DNA from: Desmodesmus armatus
Lineage: Eukaryota > Chlorophyta > Chlorophyceae > Sphaeropleales > Scenedesmaceae
Direction: 5' to 3'
DNA: 64,000 nt
Assembly (NCBI GenBank): GCA_007449985.2
Contig: VIIQ02000579.1
Span: forward strand, 1 to 64,000
Numbering within the stretch: the first letter of the stretch is position 1; each line of letters starts with the position of its first letter. This document shows, one piece after another, positions 1 through 11,461 of the stretch. Under the pieces are notes generated by a model. It did not search any database. It was not told where the DNA came from and saw only the letters and a program-made list of their open reading frames with translations. Made by a program: the position numbers and the translations under genes.

Positions 1-3000
1 CAGAAGTCATGCAAGGCGGTCTGCTGCACTGCCCATGGATTCTGACACACACGCCATGGCCTTACAACACACCAAACCACAGCACCTGGCTCTGCCCCCA
101 CCCCTTTGGTGCATAAACGCCCGCTGCTGCTGCTGCTGCTGCTGCTCTTCTTCATTTACACTGGCCCATCCACTGACTTGCACTGCCTCAACGTCTGTGA
201 TGCTGTCACCACACTCGTGGCCCTGCACCCCACCAGCAGCACTGATGACGCTGCTGCTGCTGCTGCTGCTGCTGCCCTTAGCTTCTTCTCCCCACAGAGC
301 ACTCCCCCCCCCCCGCCCAACAGATACCTGCGACCCCCCCCCCCCCCGCCAGTCACACATACTGACCTGCACCGCCTCTAGGTTCTGTGATGCCGTCCCC
401 AATCATGACCACGGTATTGTAGGGGTTGCGCTGACGGATGCGCGCAATGGCAGCAGGCTTGCCCTGAAACAGTGAAGGAGTGTGAGGATGTAGGCAAGGC
501 AGTGATGTAACAAGGAGTGTCCTACATTCCGGAATGTAGGAAACAGGTAAAGGCAGTGGGAAGTTGACAGCAAGGTGTGGTAATGTGCAACCCCGTTGCA
601 TCAACCCACCTGGGGTCTGTCTACCCCCTTGATCATGCGACCCCCCCCCCCCCCGCGCTCCCCCACCCTCCCCAGGAACACACCCCAGGAACATGTCACC
701 CCTCCCCCCTCTGCCCATCAAGCACCCCTGAACAATGCACCCCCCCGCCCTTTTGAAGCATCCAGACCATTCTGCACCCCCCCCCCCTGCGCGCGCAGCC
801 CGCTGCCTTTAAGGCGGCCTTGAAGGCAAGCTGCTGTGTGTCGCACCTGATTGTGTGCTGTTGGTTCATTGATGCCAAAGCTCACCACTGGTGCAAGCAG
901 GTGCCTAGCAGGTTAGCATCCCCCCCCCCCCCACACACACAAACACACACAGTCTCATCACTCACGTGAGGGCTGCTTAGCCCCTAATTACACCGCACTC
1001 CCCTGTTGCACATGCCGGGTGCACCATGCCCCCCCCCCCTCCCCCCCTGGACACAGCACCTCTGAATGTTGCACCTGCCTCCCCTCCCTCAAACACACAA
1101 ACATGCTGTAGCCCCCCCTCCTCCCTCCGCACAGCCCAACGGGAAGCCGCTGTGTGTCGCACTGGTTGTGTGCTGTTTGGCTCATTCATGTCAAAGCCCA
1201 CGAGGCGTGTAGGCTCCCCCGTCTCATCGTCCCACTGCCAGTTCATGCGGTTGGCAAACACATTCTCCTTAGGCACACCAAGGTACTTGGCAATAGGCAG
1301 CGTCAGCTCCCTGCGGGGTACACCAGCAGCGGCAGCAGCAGCAGCAGCAGTGGCGGCAGCGGCGGCGGCAGCAGCAGAGCAATGGAGTAGCTCAGACACC
1401 CCGCTATAGTGTAAAGGGACCAGGGGCAAGTACCAAATTGCCAATTCCTGTATAGCTGTGATGCCTTCTGTAAAAGTGACCCCTTGCACCAGCATGTGCC
1501 AACACTATGTTGTTGATATGCCATTTTCCTGCAAGCGCTCATTTGTGGGTTGTCGCATTCTGCACGATGACCCTGCCGAAGAAAAGTTCAAAGCCGTATC
1601 AACAGCTGTTGTGATGCACATAAGTTTTGGCCCCAACCTGAAACCTCCGGAGATGAGGTAGACAGCAATTCCACGTGCCTGCGCGAGCTGATCAGAGACT
1701 CTATGCCCTGCGAGAAGGGGGGTGGGGGGTTGTACAAAAGTTAGGGGGGGTGGACAGCAGGGCAGCGCACACTAGCAGGGGGAAGCGCAACATTGGTGTC
1801 AGGTGTTGCGTGTTGCCTACTACCCGTGCCTTCCTGTCTCCGCTTGCACAGGCATTCACTCTCTGCTGCTGCCGCTGCTTCTGCTGCTTCTGCTGTTTCT
1901 GCTGCTGATGGCATTCAATGCTGATGCCATAAGGCTTAGTGAGGCAGTGGTCATGATGCACCCTGCAGGCATCCATGTACCGCACCATCATGCTGCTGGG
2001 TGAATTCACTGCTCCTGCTGCTGCTGTTACAGCTGCTGCTGTGCGTGACGTATCTACCAGCACCATCCTGCTGCTGGCGGGCTGCTGCTGCTGCTGCTGC
2101 GCCGGCGGCTGCAGTCACAGCTGCTGCTGGCGTGTGTGAATATCCATTGTTCTGCTGCCGCCATTACCTACCGGCCCACCTTGCGCTGGGTGGTGTGCTA
2201 CAATGAAGCGTTTGATGTCTGCTGGTGTGCAGTTTATGATGCGCAGCCCGCTCCTCCAACGCCTGCTCCAGATTCATGGAGCCATCCATGGCCTGCAGAC
2301 ATGAACATGAACATGGACAGACGGCACATGAACATGACATGAACACAAGCGACAGGTGTTGAACTGGTACGAACCATGCATAGAACATTGAATTGAATTG
2401 AATGGCGTGAAAAGTGCCAGAGCAGAGTGGAGCAAGGCAAAGCAAGGCCGAGCTGTTCTGACATGACATTAGTGCTTCCCTGCAGATGGCATCCACAGCT
2501 CTATGCTTGCTTGCTCAGGCATTGTGCTTGGGTCCACGAGGCATGCATGTGTGGGAGCACTGGGTGTGGAGTCTGCTTGATTATTTGAGCATGTGGCCTG
2601 GCGTGACCTGCTGTTGCAGGGGCTTATCTCTAGCTGCTGCAACTGGACCCCGCGGTGTGTGTTTGCCCTGTGTCGTTGCACTTGGCTCTGCTGCGGCAGA
2701 TGCCGCCAACATTGTGGGCTGGTCACACATGTGCCTGGTCATTCATGCTTGTCCTGCAGTTCATGTGTCCTGCAGTTCATGTGTACGTTATGTACCTTGT
2801 TAGTGACTGCAGCCACGCTGTCCCCACAGCCCATGAACTCTGCCAAGAGGTCCAGGGAGTCATTGACAGTGATGGTGCCTGCAGCACAAGCAGCACCAGC
2901 GGCAGCAGCAAGGGAACATCACACAGCAGGTGCCTTCACAGCAGGTGTGGGCGCAGCCCACCCCCCTTTCCCCTGCCATTGTGTTTGTAATCGTTTAAGT

Positions 3001-3616
3001 CAGACGCGTGCTGTCTGACACAGCAGACCACCAGCATGTACTGCCAGATCAGGCAGCTGCTGCATGGGAACCATCATCCATGCAGCTGCTGCAGGATAAA
3101 TGGACAGCGTCAGCACGGAAGCACTAGATGGTGGTGTTGGGTTCAGAGAGAGGAAGAACTTCATCAGGCCATGTGGTGCTTGACCTTCCTGTGCTGATGT
3201 GGGATGCATCCACTGCAGGGGGCTTGTGGCTGCAGATGCTCTGTGCCTGCATCGGAGCATGATATCAGCTGCATGCCCTATCAATACGGCATGCAGCTGG
3301 GGCACGCTGAAGCACTTGTGCTGACATGACATGGCACAAAAGAGATACATATGTGGGCATGCATTCATATCACTTTCTGTCTTCTGGGGCTGTCCTGCTG
3401 TGCAGCACGTTGCACCTCTTGCTGTACATGCGAGGGTGACTGGACTGGGAACAGATAGCATCTGACCCACTGACCGATGCCTCTCCAGGGCTACTCACAG
3501 TCCACGTCGAAGCAGACCGCGTTAGCTTCCCGCCAAAGCTTCAGCACCCGTTCTGTGGGCTCCGTGACTGGCCCTGTTGAGTTGTTTTGTGGCCTCTCCC
3601 GCCACAGCAGCAACAT
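1..3616 (-). CDS. PSP: Phosphoserine phosphatase (partial at left edge, frameshifted)
   Basis: Last step of the phosphorylated serine pathway: dephosphorylation of 3-phosphoserine (HAD superfamily). Sense-order exons: 3616-3499 (ATG at 3616), 2878-2796, 2292-2172, 1707-1638, 1310-1163, 463-367; the C-terminus lies beyond the window. The exon 1/2 junction makes the HAD nucleophile motif FDVDCT. Later blocks are LAEFMG, AMDGSMNLEQALEER, YLISGGFR, ENVFANRMNWQW and MIGDGIT. Three breaks are visible against the family: an extra G after EER near 2245, a missing base before AQARGIAVYL near 1690, and an extra A in ..ATCACAGAACC.. near 390 that destroys the conserved D of GDGxTD. The locus is therefore a recent pseudogene or carries sequence errors. 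It is transcribed in the same direction as PSAT downstream in coordinates, with which it shares the pathway. The family call is firm; functionality is not. Confidence 0.85.
178..216 (-). repeat. Second copy of the PSP exon-6 donor edge
   Basis: Sense sequence reads an AG, then codons for GDSITDVEAVQ, then GTCAGT. It is a diverged copy of the end of the exon that finishes at 367 (GDGIT-LEAVQ then GTCAGT). This copy lacks the extra A found in the main copy, so its GxxITD motif is in frame. It could be an intronic remnant or an alternative exon. Confidence 0.6.
826..884 (-). repeat. Second copy of the PSP exon-5 donor edge
   Basis: Resembles the end of the exon 1310-1163 (MNEP.. followed by GTGCGACACACAG). 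Here it reads INEPTAHNQ then GTGCGACACACAGC. It lies in the following intron among C-runs. The main copy at 1163 keeps the reading frame and is the likelier functional one. Confidence 0.6.
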
Positions 3617-5474
3617 GTGACTTCCTCCTTGCTGGCTGGCATCGGTGCCGAGCAAGAGCAGCCCGCTGAGCCACGAGACCAGTGAATGGATGACTGGAAT
3701 GACTCACAGCATGGCTGTGCTGCCGTTGCAGCGCCTGCTGCATGTTGACCCTTGTGCTGCAGATCGTGATCAAGGGTTGTTCCTTGGAGGCAAGAAGAAC
3801 TTGCTTGTGCACTGAGTAGGGCTTTTCAAAAAAAAGGGTTGGCAGGGGTCCCCCCCTCCCTCGGGGTCGAGCAGTGTATGCAGAACACAGCCAACCCACA
3901 GGGTGTCTGTCACGTGGATGGAATCCCCGTGATGAGCATCTAGAGACCTTTTGGCCACGCCACGTTACAGTGTCACCATGTACGAAAAGACGTGTTGTTG
4001 GCAAGCGAGCAGGTGGCTCTTCAATCAAGCAGCAGGCCCTGCAGGCAGCCAAGGCACTTTGAGTGCCGTGGCTGGAAGCTGCTTGACAAGCAACCCCACC
4101 CACCCGACTGACCAAACTGACTGCACAGGCATGCATATGCGCCCCCCCCCCCCCCCAGAAGAGATTGCTGCTTTCAGGTGACACAAAGGACAGCATACAA
4201 GCACTAAGTGTCAGCTGCCAGCTGTCAGTGACTGGCGCTGTGCAAGTGCCTACTGCTGTGCTACAGCCTGTACACGGTGTATACACTGCACTATCATGGT
4301 GCCCAACTTCTGCTGCAGCCACGCCGCCGTTGCTGCCCACTGTGTACGCAACGCCATGATACACTGTATATCTGTTACAGCTGCTGGTAACACGAGTACG
4401 TACTAACTTTCTGAAGGAGGTCAACTGCTGACGTTTGGGGGTCCATGCTGGTTGTGTTTGGAGACCTGATCACACCAACAGCACAGCCATGTACCTGCCA
4501 ACATCAATCGTATGGTCCGCCACAACTTTGTTACAAACAGATGTGTTGACCAAGACAGCAACACTCATAACAACAGGCTGGCCACGACCACACCCTCTGC
4601 ACAGGACAACCCTCCTGCACAGTCTAGGTCAGACCCCCCCCCCTTCTTTTTGGAATGAACTGGCGCTGTCTGCTTGCACCATACGCACATGGGCTTCGTG
4701 GCATGGCACCAACATTGGGTAACGTGGGGGTGCATGTGTCAGGGGGTCTAAGTAGCATGCATGCCGTAGCATATGCACACATCAAGACACACAAGAGCCC
4801 CAGCCGCTGTACATCACAGCAACCAAGGGCTGCGAAAAGCTGACGCGGCGTCCTGTGCCCACAGATAGTATCATTTGTGCCGCTGGTGCTGGACACGGCA
4901 GCAAAGCTGCACAAAGCTGTACATAAACGTATCTCGCCAGGTACTACAATCCGTAGTACACACACATCCATAGTGCACCCAGGGCGGCATGCAAGCGTGT
5001 CTGGGTTCAACAGAGACTGCATCAGTTGGATTGCATAGCGTGCAAACACAAAAGCAGATAAGAAAGTGTCAAAAAGCAGCAAGGGATGAAAGGCATGTGT
5101 TGCGCAACATGCTGCCCTGCCCCCCTGTCACAACAAGTGCCAGGCAGGTATGCAGAAGGATGCTGGCGGCAGGGTTGACCGCACATCTTGTATACTGTCC
5201 ACACGTTTGCTTGACATGCTTGTTGGTCAAACCAGCTGAGCCCATTTGCAAGGACTGGTGTTTGACCAAGGGCATATACAGAACGTAAAGGTTCGGAGCA
5301 GCACCCATACCTGTGAGCAGTCAGCTTGCCAGCAGTTGCTGTGTGGTGCGAGGAGTTCTCGCTACCAGGCGCAGAAGGCTGCTGCAGCGCACCCACACAC
5401 TACACACACTACATACACTGGTACACAGCCCTGGTAGGGTTGATGTCCTGTTGTCAATGCCAAAAAAAGTAAGA
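3617..5474. other. Intergenic, upstream of PSP and downstream of the fasciclin gene
   Basis: No exon, RNA gene or mobile element could be recognised on either strand. A 300-codon open frame on the minus strand (4424-3522) overlaps PSP exon 1 in the wrong frame and shows no family motif. The stretch should hold the PSP promoter and the 3' end of the fasciclin gene. Confidence 0.5.
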
Positions 5475-8400
5475 TCACAGTACTATCAAGGTCGCCAGCA
5501 CAAGCGGCAGGCCCACCAGCATCCTAAACACGACATCAGCTGCCGCAGACTTTGCCGCGCTGCCGGCAGCCGTGGCGTTCTTGGTCGCGTTGCTGTCTGT
5601 CGTGGCGTTTGCGAGGTAGGTTGCCTTCGGGCTCTTCTCCTCTGCGACCTTGCTGCCCTTGGACGTTGCGTTCTTGGCGGACGTTGCGTTTCCCGCCTTT
5701 AGAGCCTCTGCGACGCTCACGGTGCTGTTGCCCTTCTTGCCCTGGGCCTTGACGGTTTTGTTGAACTTCTTGGCGGAAACGTCATCCAGATAGTCGAGCA
5801 TCGACTTGGGCACCAAAACGGCGTCGACCTGCGACCGGCGAGCGAGCATGGTAGCAGCATCCCCGACGGCATGCAGGGAGTCAGGGGCTGTCATGTGTGT
5901 GTAAAGCACATGCATGTGCGGTTGGGGCCAGGCAGCAGGCAGGGGTCGGCTACCCCAGACACTAACCTCCTACTGCGGCGCTATGCTGGTAGTTTCTCAG
6001 ACGCATTACTACATAACGATGTATGAGATTGTACGCATACGCAAAGCCGCGCTGCCGCTTGCTTGCTGCGCTAATACAGCAGCAAAACACAGCACCGCAC
6101 ATCACGCCGTGTGAGATGCTGTCACCAAGTGATGACCAGACGCACCTTGTGAAGGTAGGTTCAAAGGAATGAGGCAGACACATGCATGCATGTGCGCAAG
6201 AGCGCAGGGAGCGGGGCAGCTAACCCACGTGAGCAGCCGTCTTTTGGCTGTCTCCCTGCTGCTGCGCTGTGACAGTAGCTTATCAGTCGCGTTCCTAACA
6301 TGACGATGCACGAGAGTGCACGCTCAAATCCGGGCTGCCTATTGCTTGCTGCACCAATACAGCAAAGCACAACACACCACAGAACGTGTGCAGTCACCAA
6401 GTGAATACCAATTGCCATGATGAGCTAATGCCATAGTGACTAGACGCACCTTGTGCAGGTAGCTGCGTCCAGCGATGATATCTGCTGTCGTGATGGCTGC
6501 CTCATCCCCATCAGTGTTGGGGGACAGGATGACGTGCATGTTAGGGCGCACGCCACTGATGCGCGCGGCAATGACCGCCTCCCTTGCAATATCATCGACC
6601 ACCTTCTTGGCCTTCCTGTGTGTGTGAAAGGGGGGGGGAGTAAGAGAGGTGAGTAGGTGGTGTGAATGTACTGTGTGGTATGAGACATGGAGCTACAGAG
6701 GGATGGTGCCCCAGTACATTATGTGGGAAGCTGTGCGCCTTGCCTCAAGGCTGTTGGCAACACCACACATGCCCCCGCACTTCCCCATCCCCCCGGGGGA
6801 GACGGAGGAGACATGTTGGGCCGCACACAACTGATGCGCGCAGCAATGACCGCCTCCTTTGCGGTATCATTGACAACCTTCTTGGCAGCCTTGGGGATGG
6901 AGGGGGGGGGGCAAAAGAGTGAGGAGGAGATACAGTAAGTGGTGTGAACATACAAACATGAAGCTACAAAGAGGGCTGGTGCCCCAGTACGGCATGCATG
7001 GGGAGCTGTGAGCCTAAACCCCGCCCCACCCTCACCAACAGCACCCATGCGCCCCCACCCTCCCACCCCGTGTCTCAACTCCTCCTAGTACACCATCCCT
7101 AGGCTGCTTGTTGCACACATATGTGACGTCGACACATGCGCCCGACTAGGCCGATGACCCCTGCCCCTTCCCCAGTCACCGGGGTTAGCCAGCTAACAAG
7201 ACAAACAGTCCTCAACCCCCCCCCCCCCCACACACACACACATTGTTACCTCGCACATTTTCCTGCAGGTTGATGATGTCTAGCGTCTCCACCTGCCACC
7301 GACGCACTGCTCGGTACTAAGCAATTACGTCACTGTTGCTTGCCTATCTGGTAGAACAATCTTAGTGAGCTTGCATGTATCCAAGTACTCCCTCTGTCAA
7401 CACACATACACCCACTCACTTGTCAGTGATGCGAATGGTGATGGTCTCCCCGTTCATCATGGTCAGCTTCTGCTTGTCCTTGAGGGAGCTTGCCCGGATG
7501 GCCTTGCCCTCCACAACATGGTACTTGAGCAGGTTAGTCAGCGCCTTCTTGTTGTTGGTGACGGCAGAGGCATTGCCCGTGTAGTAGGTGGACATCTGAT
7601 CAATGGTGTACCAGGCCTGCGCGAAGGGGGGGGGGGAGGGAGCCAGCAGGGTGGAGGGATAGATGCAAGAGACGCAACCGGTGAGTTACGCCCTCACAGC
7701 AGATGCCAGGGGGGGCATCACGGGGCTGCAGCCGCCATGAGGTGTGTGAATGACCAAGTTGGTGCTGGCCCACACACTAGCCTCGCCTCCCCCATTAGCA
7801 GCAGCTCGTGACTGCAAGAACCAACTGCCTGGCGCTGATTTAGCCCCAGTCATGGCTGTTCGTGATGTTTGTACAACATGAGTCATTTTTTCGGCATAAA
7901 CTTCAACATCGAATCATTGACAAGCGAGCGACTCGTCTGTGTCGCGCTGCAACTCACGTCGTCGACGGGGGCAAACACGGTCGCGACGGTCTTCTTGTCG
8001 GCGAAGTAATTGGCGAGTGAGCTGTCCTGCACCATCTGGTACATGGTGGACAGGTGTTCGTCGTTGCCGGTGGCTTCCTCAATGGTCGTCAGGAACTTCA
8101 CGGCCTGTGCCTGCTTCAGGTTGAGCTGCAAAGGGGAGCAAGGAAAGCAGCAAGAAAAGGGGAGGGGGGTGGAGGGGGGGGGGGCAGTTGAAGGGTTGCA
8201 GTGGCAAGGCAGCATAGTGGAGGGAGGGGTGGCAGTGATGGTGGTGAGCAACGTTAGGGAAGCCTGGGCCTGCTTAAGGTTGAGCTGCAAGAAAAGCAGC
8301 AGGGACAGATACTCAAAGTTGGAGGGATTAGCGTTGACAGGGGGTGATAGGCAAGGGACACATGGAGAGTGGGCAGGGTGCATAATGAGAAGTGGCATTT

Positions 8401-9937
8401 ATGGTGTAAGGACAGACCTTCAGGCCCTGTGCCCACTTTCAGGTTGAGCTTTGAGGAGGGACAAAGCAGCAGGTTGATGGCGGGAAGGGGTGGTTGGAGA
8501 AGTTGCAGGTTGCGTTGCCAAGGGGTAGCCGTACTCATTAACAACTCAACCTACACCCTCCCCAACCCCCTCCGCCCGCACTCCCACTGCTGCTTTGACT
8601 TCCACTAGCGCAAGTGTGACGGTTTGGCGGGGCACACTGTGCAGGGTTTAGGAGGGGTGCGAAGACTGCAGGCTGGCTAGAGGCTCCGGGCCTTTGGAGA
8701 AGGGACTAATATTTGTTTATTTGAATAAACGTACTGCTACTAATCAGAACTAGCTGGACAGTTAGGTCAAAAAATGCATTTACCCACCGAGGTGAGTTCA
8801 TCAGGAGGCAGCAGCATGTTGTCGACCACATTGAATATGGCGGCTCCTGCCTTGAGGTCCCGCTCAATCACTTGGGCTGTGCTTCCAGAGTTGACGGCAA
8901 CATCACCTCCCAGACTGCAACACACAACAACAGATGGCCGCAGCAGCAATGGCAAGTGACTGATAGTATGAAGACGTTCTCATATGCTTGTGCTACCAGA
9001 GCAGACGGCAACATCGCCGCCCAGACTGCAACGAAGAACAGCAGCATTGGCGGCAGCAGCCGTGGCATGGCAGGTTGCTCACAGCTTGAACAACGCGAGG
9101 TCCACCAACTTAACGTTGCTCCTCGATTTCCATCATCCCAACCATGGGGATCCTGCCACCTTTGTGCACTCCTCACTTTTCCCTCGTAAAGTCTCACTCC
9201 CCGCAGCTCACTCCTGCACAGGCCTCTCACCTCTTGGAGATAGTGAGAGCCTTGCCACGCATGCTCGTGTACTTGCCATCATCCCTCAGCCTGTCACTGC
9301 TGATAGCATCTCCTGGCACCACATGGTACATAATAACATCCACCAGCAGCGCATTGTTCGAAAACAGCTGCTTTTTCGTCACGTTTGCTGCGTCCAGTGC
9401 GAACTGAAACGCGTCGTCGGTCGGGGCGAATACTGTGCCGATGAATCCGGGGCTCTGCAGTTGAGTGATGAAGCCGGTTTTCTCAGCTGCCTCTGTGAAA
9501 AGCTTCATGTTGTTTGCCTTGAGGGCTGCTGCGATGCTGCCGTAGCTTGGAGTAGCATCGTCACCAGCAGATGCAAGCAGGGGGCCTACGAGAATGCAGC
9601 AGCAGGAGGGGGTGCCACGGGTGAGGTGGAGGGTCAGCCATGTGCAAAGGCGGGAAACATGGTGGACTGCCAGGATGTTGGTAGGCCAGAGATGGACAAA
9701 GACACAGAGTAGCGGGTACATATTGTTTAATTTATAGTTTACCTGTGCCGCACCCAGAGTTTCTGGTGGGCCATGTTGTTCACACTCGCTGTCACACAGT
9801 CACTGAGTGATGACTGATGTGTGTGATCAAATTGTCCCTTACCCAGCTTGCTTGGATCAGTGTTGATGCATGATATATAGGGCTGGTGTCTCACCTGCGA
9901 GCACCAGCAGCACTGCTGCTGTCTGCAAATGCCTCAT
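5475..9937 (-). CDS. Secreted/GPI-anchored protein with two fasciclin (FAS1) domains
   Basis: Seven exons join without a frame break into 469 aa: 9937-9895, 9585-9231, 8914-8788, 8125-7958, 7616-7420, 6615-6450, 5828-5475 (TGA). The first exon begins MRHLQTAAVLLVLA and continues GPLLASAG, a signal peptide. FAS1 domain 1 (about residues 25-170) shows TVFAPTDDAFQFAL, YHVVPGD and FNVVDNMLLPPDEL. Domain 2 (about 178-365) shows ATVFAPVDD, KYHVVEGKAI and YLHKVDAVLVPKSML. The tail carries at least six N-x-S/T sequons (NSTV, NATS, NATT) and ends in a hydrophobic run (MLVGLPLVLATLIVL) after small residues, the pattern of a GPI-attachment signal. Fasciclin domains mediate adhesion or matrix contacts; in algae they sit at the cell wall or surface. 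Ligand unknown. Splice sites are all GT-AG. Confidence 0.88.
5985..6905 (-). repeat. Tandem copies around fasciclin exon 6
   Basis: The block 5985-6165 repeats 6290-6470 (shared CGCAC..TGCTTGCTGC..ATACAGCA..GTCACCAAGTG, ending in CACCTTGTG). It duplicates the donor edge CACAAG|GTGCGT of the exon ending at 6450. A further copy of the exon start, reading KKVVNDTAKEAVIAARIS, lies at 6815-6905. Neither copy is needed for the open 469-aa protein. Confidence 0.65.
8265..9060 (-). repeat. Acceptor-edge copies in fasciclin introns
   Basis: The start of the exon at 8125 (sense TTGCAG|CTCAACCTGAAGCAG) recurs at about 8265-8290 and 8430-8455, both upstream in the intron. The start of the exon at 8914 (TTGCAGTCTGGG) recurs at about 8985-9060. 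The copies diverge and lack donors. Confidence 0.6.
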
Positions 9938-11461
9938 GATCGCCAGGGTAGTTGCCTGACTGCTGCTCCGGTTACTGATGGAGCCTATGCCCTGCACGTC
10001 ACAAGACAACGTGAATGTAAGCATCAACAAAGACTCATTGCTTGTTTTGCTATCAGTAAAAGCTCGTTCAGGCCAGCAATTCTGTTGGTGCCCATGTTCA
10101 ATCACTTTCAATGTGTCATCCGATTCGAGGGCAGAGAGGCATATATATAGAAGACAATATACAGATTTTAATCATCTCAATATCGTTGGTATCGGGACTG
10201 GCTGCAACAGCATCAGTCACTCGGGCATGTGGCACCTGCCTTTTGTTCTCCCGTGGTTTGTTTGCACGTTATGATCGAGGACGCCTTTAAAAGAAGTATT
10301 GGAAGTGGACACACAGCTACCTACCAATCGCGAAGTGCTTGTTGCTTTTGTCACTAGAAGATGAAAAGGCGCGCCAACCACCAGTTCGAAGAAACACGCC
10401 ACCAGTACGCCGCAACTCATTACAGCACCAGATTCATCGCCCGGACCCAACTAAGATTCTGTTTGGGTCGCAGCTGCAGGAGTACTTGTCTGTTCAGCGA
10501 TCAGCTGTCACTTCCCAGCTGCAAAGGACCAAGCAGGATTCAGTCTCTAGACAGATCTGCTGTATCACACCCTGCTCGAACCCCTGCAGCTCAAGAGAGG
10601 GCAACTGTTGTCTTGCTACACATCTTACAGTTGCAACAATCGTCACATCCTCTCATCACAACACAAGAGCCCACACACAGAGGGAGGGGGCAAAGAATAC
10701 AAGTACTATGCTCTGACCAGCAGCAAACTATACGCATGGGCAGACCACTGCACCTGCAAGAATATAGCCAGACAGACCCTGAACACGTGTGCCAGCACAC
10801 GTCAACACTGCTGAATAACACCTGCTGCTGCAACAGAGCTGGACAACACACAAAGTTATCGCATGCGTGCACAAACCCGAGGGCACAACCTAACAGGCAG
10901 CGACAGGGCTAGGAAACACTGCACGCGAGCAATGTTCACCCCGTTCCTGTGATTCCAAGTGACTGTAAACAAGAGCTGACTGCCACACGACCCTTTCCCA
11001 ACACAGTGTGCACTCACAGTTGTGCACTTGCAGTTGTGAACTGCTGCTGCAAGGTTGACCTCACACCTTGAGGTTGGTGTGTGCTGGCATGGCATGTCCT
11101 GCACTGTCAGGTGCACCAGCGGCACTGGCACGCCGTGCTGGACAGCTGCAGGACACCAGCACACACCACCAGCTGCATGCATTTGGGACCTACTCCAAAG
11201 CCAACCTGAACCACAACCTCAACGAATGCTAGGGTTGGTGATGCCAAGACAGGCAGACAAAGACAACAGGCTCCTCAACACACCCAGATCTGGGACAAGT
11301 CCGCAACAATCAGCCCTGTCCCCTGTGATCAAGATGTAACAACAGACCAAGAGCCAGCTGTCCCTTCACTTGCTGTTCTTGGCATACTGTGGCTCGGCCC
11401 TCAAGTTGCCGCCCCCACCGACAGCCACAAGCAGCAGAGCCACCAAGGGCTAGCTGTCCCT
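9938..11461. other. Intergenic between the fasciclin gene and PSAT
   Basis: No gene recognised. At 11358-11402 the plus strand reads AGCTGTCCCTTCACTTGCTG, a second copy of the PSAT coding end at 11452-11490, so the exon-edge duplication extends into the PSAT 3' region. Confidence 0.5.

Noticed and set aside
1144..1202. Supposed frameshift in PSP exon 5 (MNEPNSTQP versus the EPTAHNQ copy)
   Set aside because: Using the donor CCA|GTGCGA the exon is open and enters exon 6 in phase, so no error needs to be assumed.
3522..4424. 300-codon minus-strand open frame
   Set aside because: Reads PSP exon 1 in the wrong frame, contains no domain, and lies in stop-poor sequence.
7250..7292. A 43-nt candidate exon (VETLDIINLQENV) in the fasciclin gene
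   Set aside because: Including it breaks the frame; joining 7420 directly to 6615 gives ITDK-KAKKVVDD in phase and a full-length protein.
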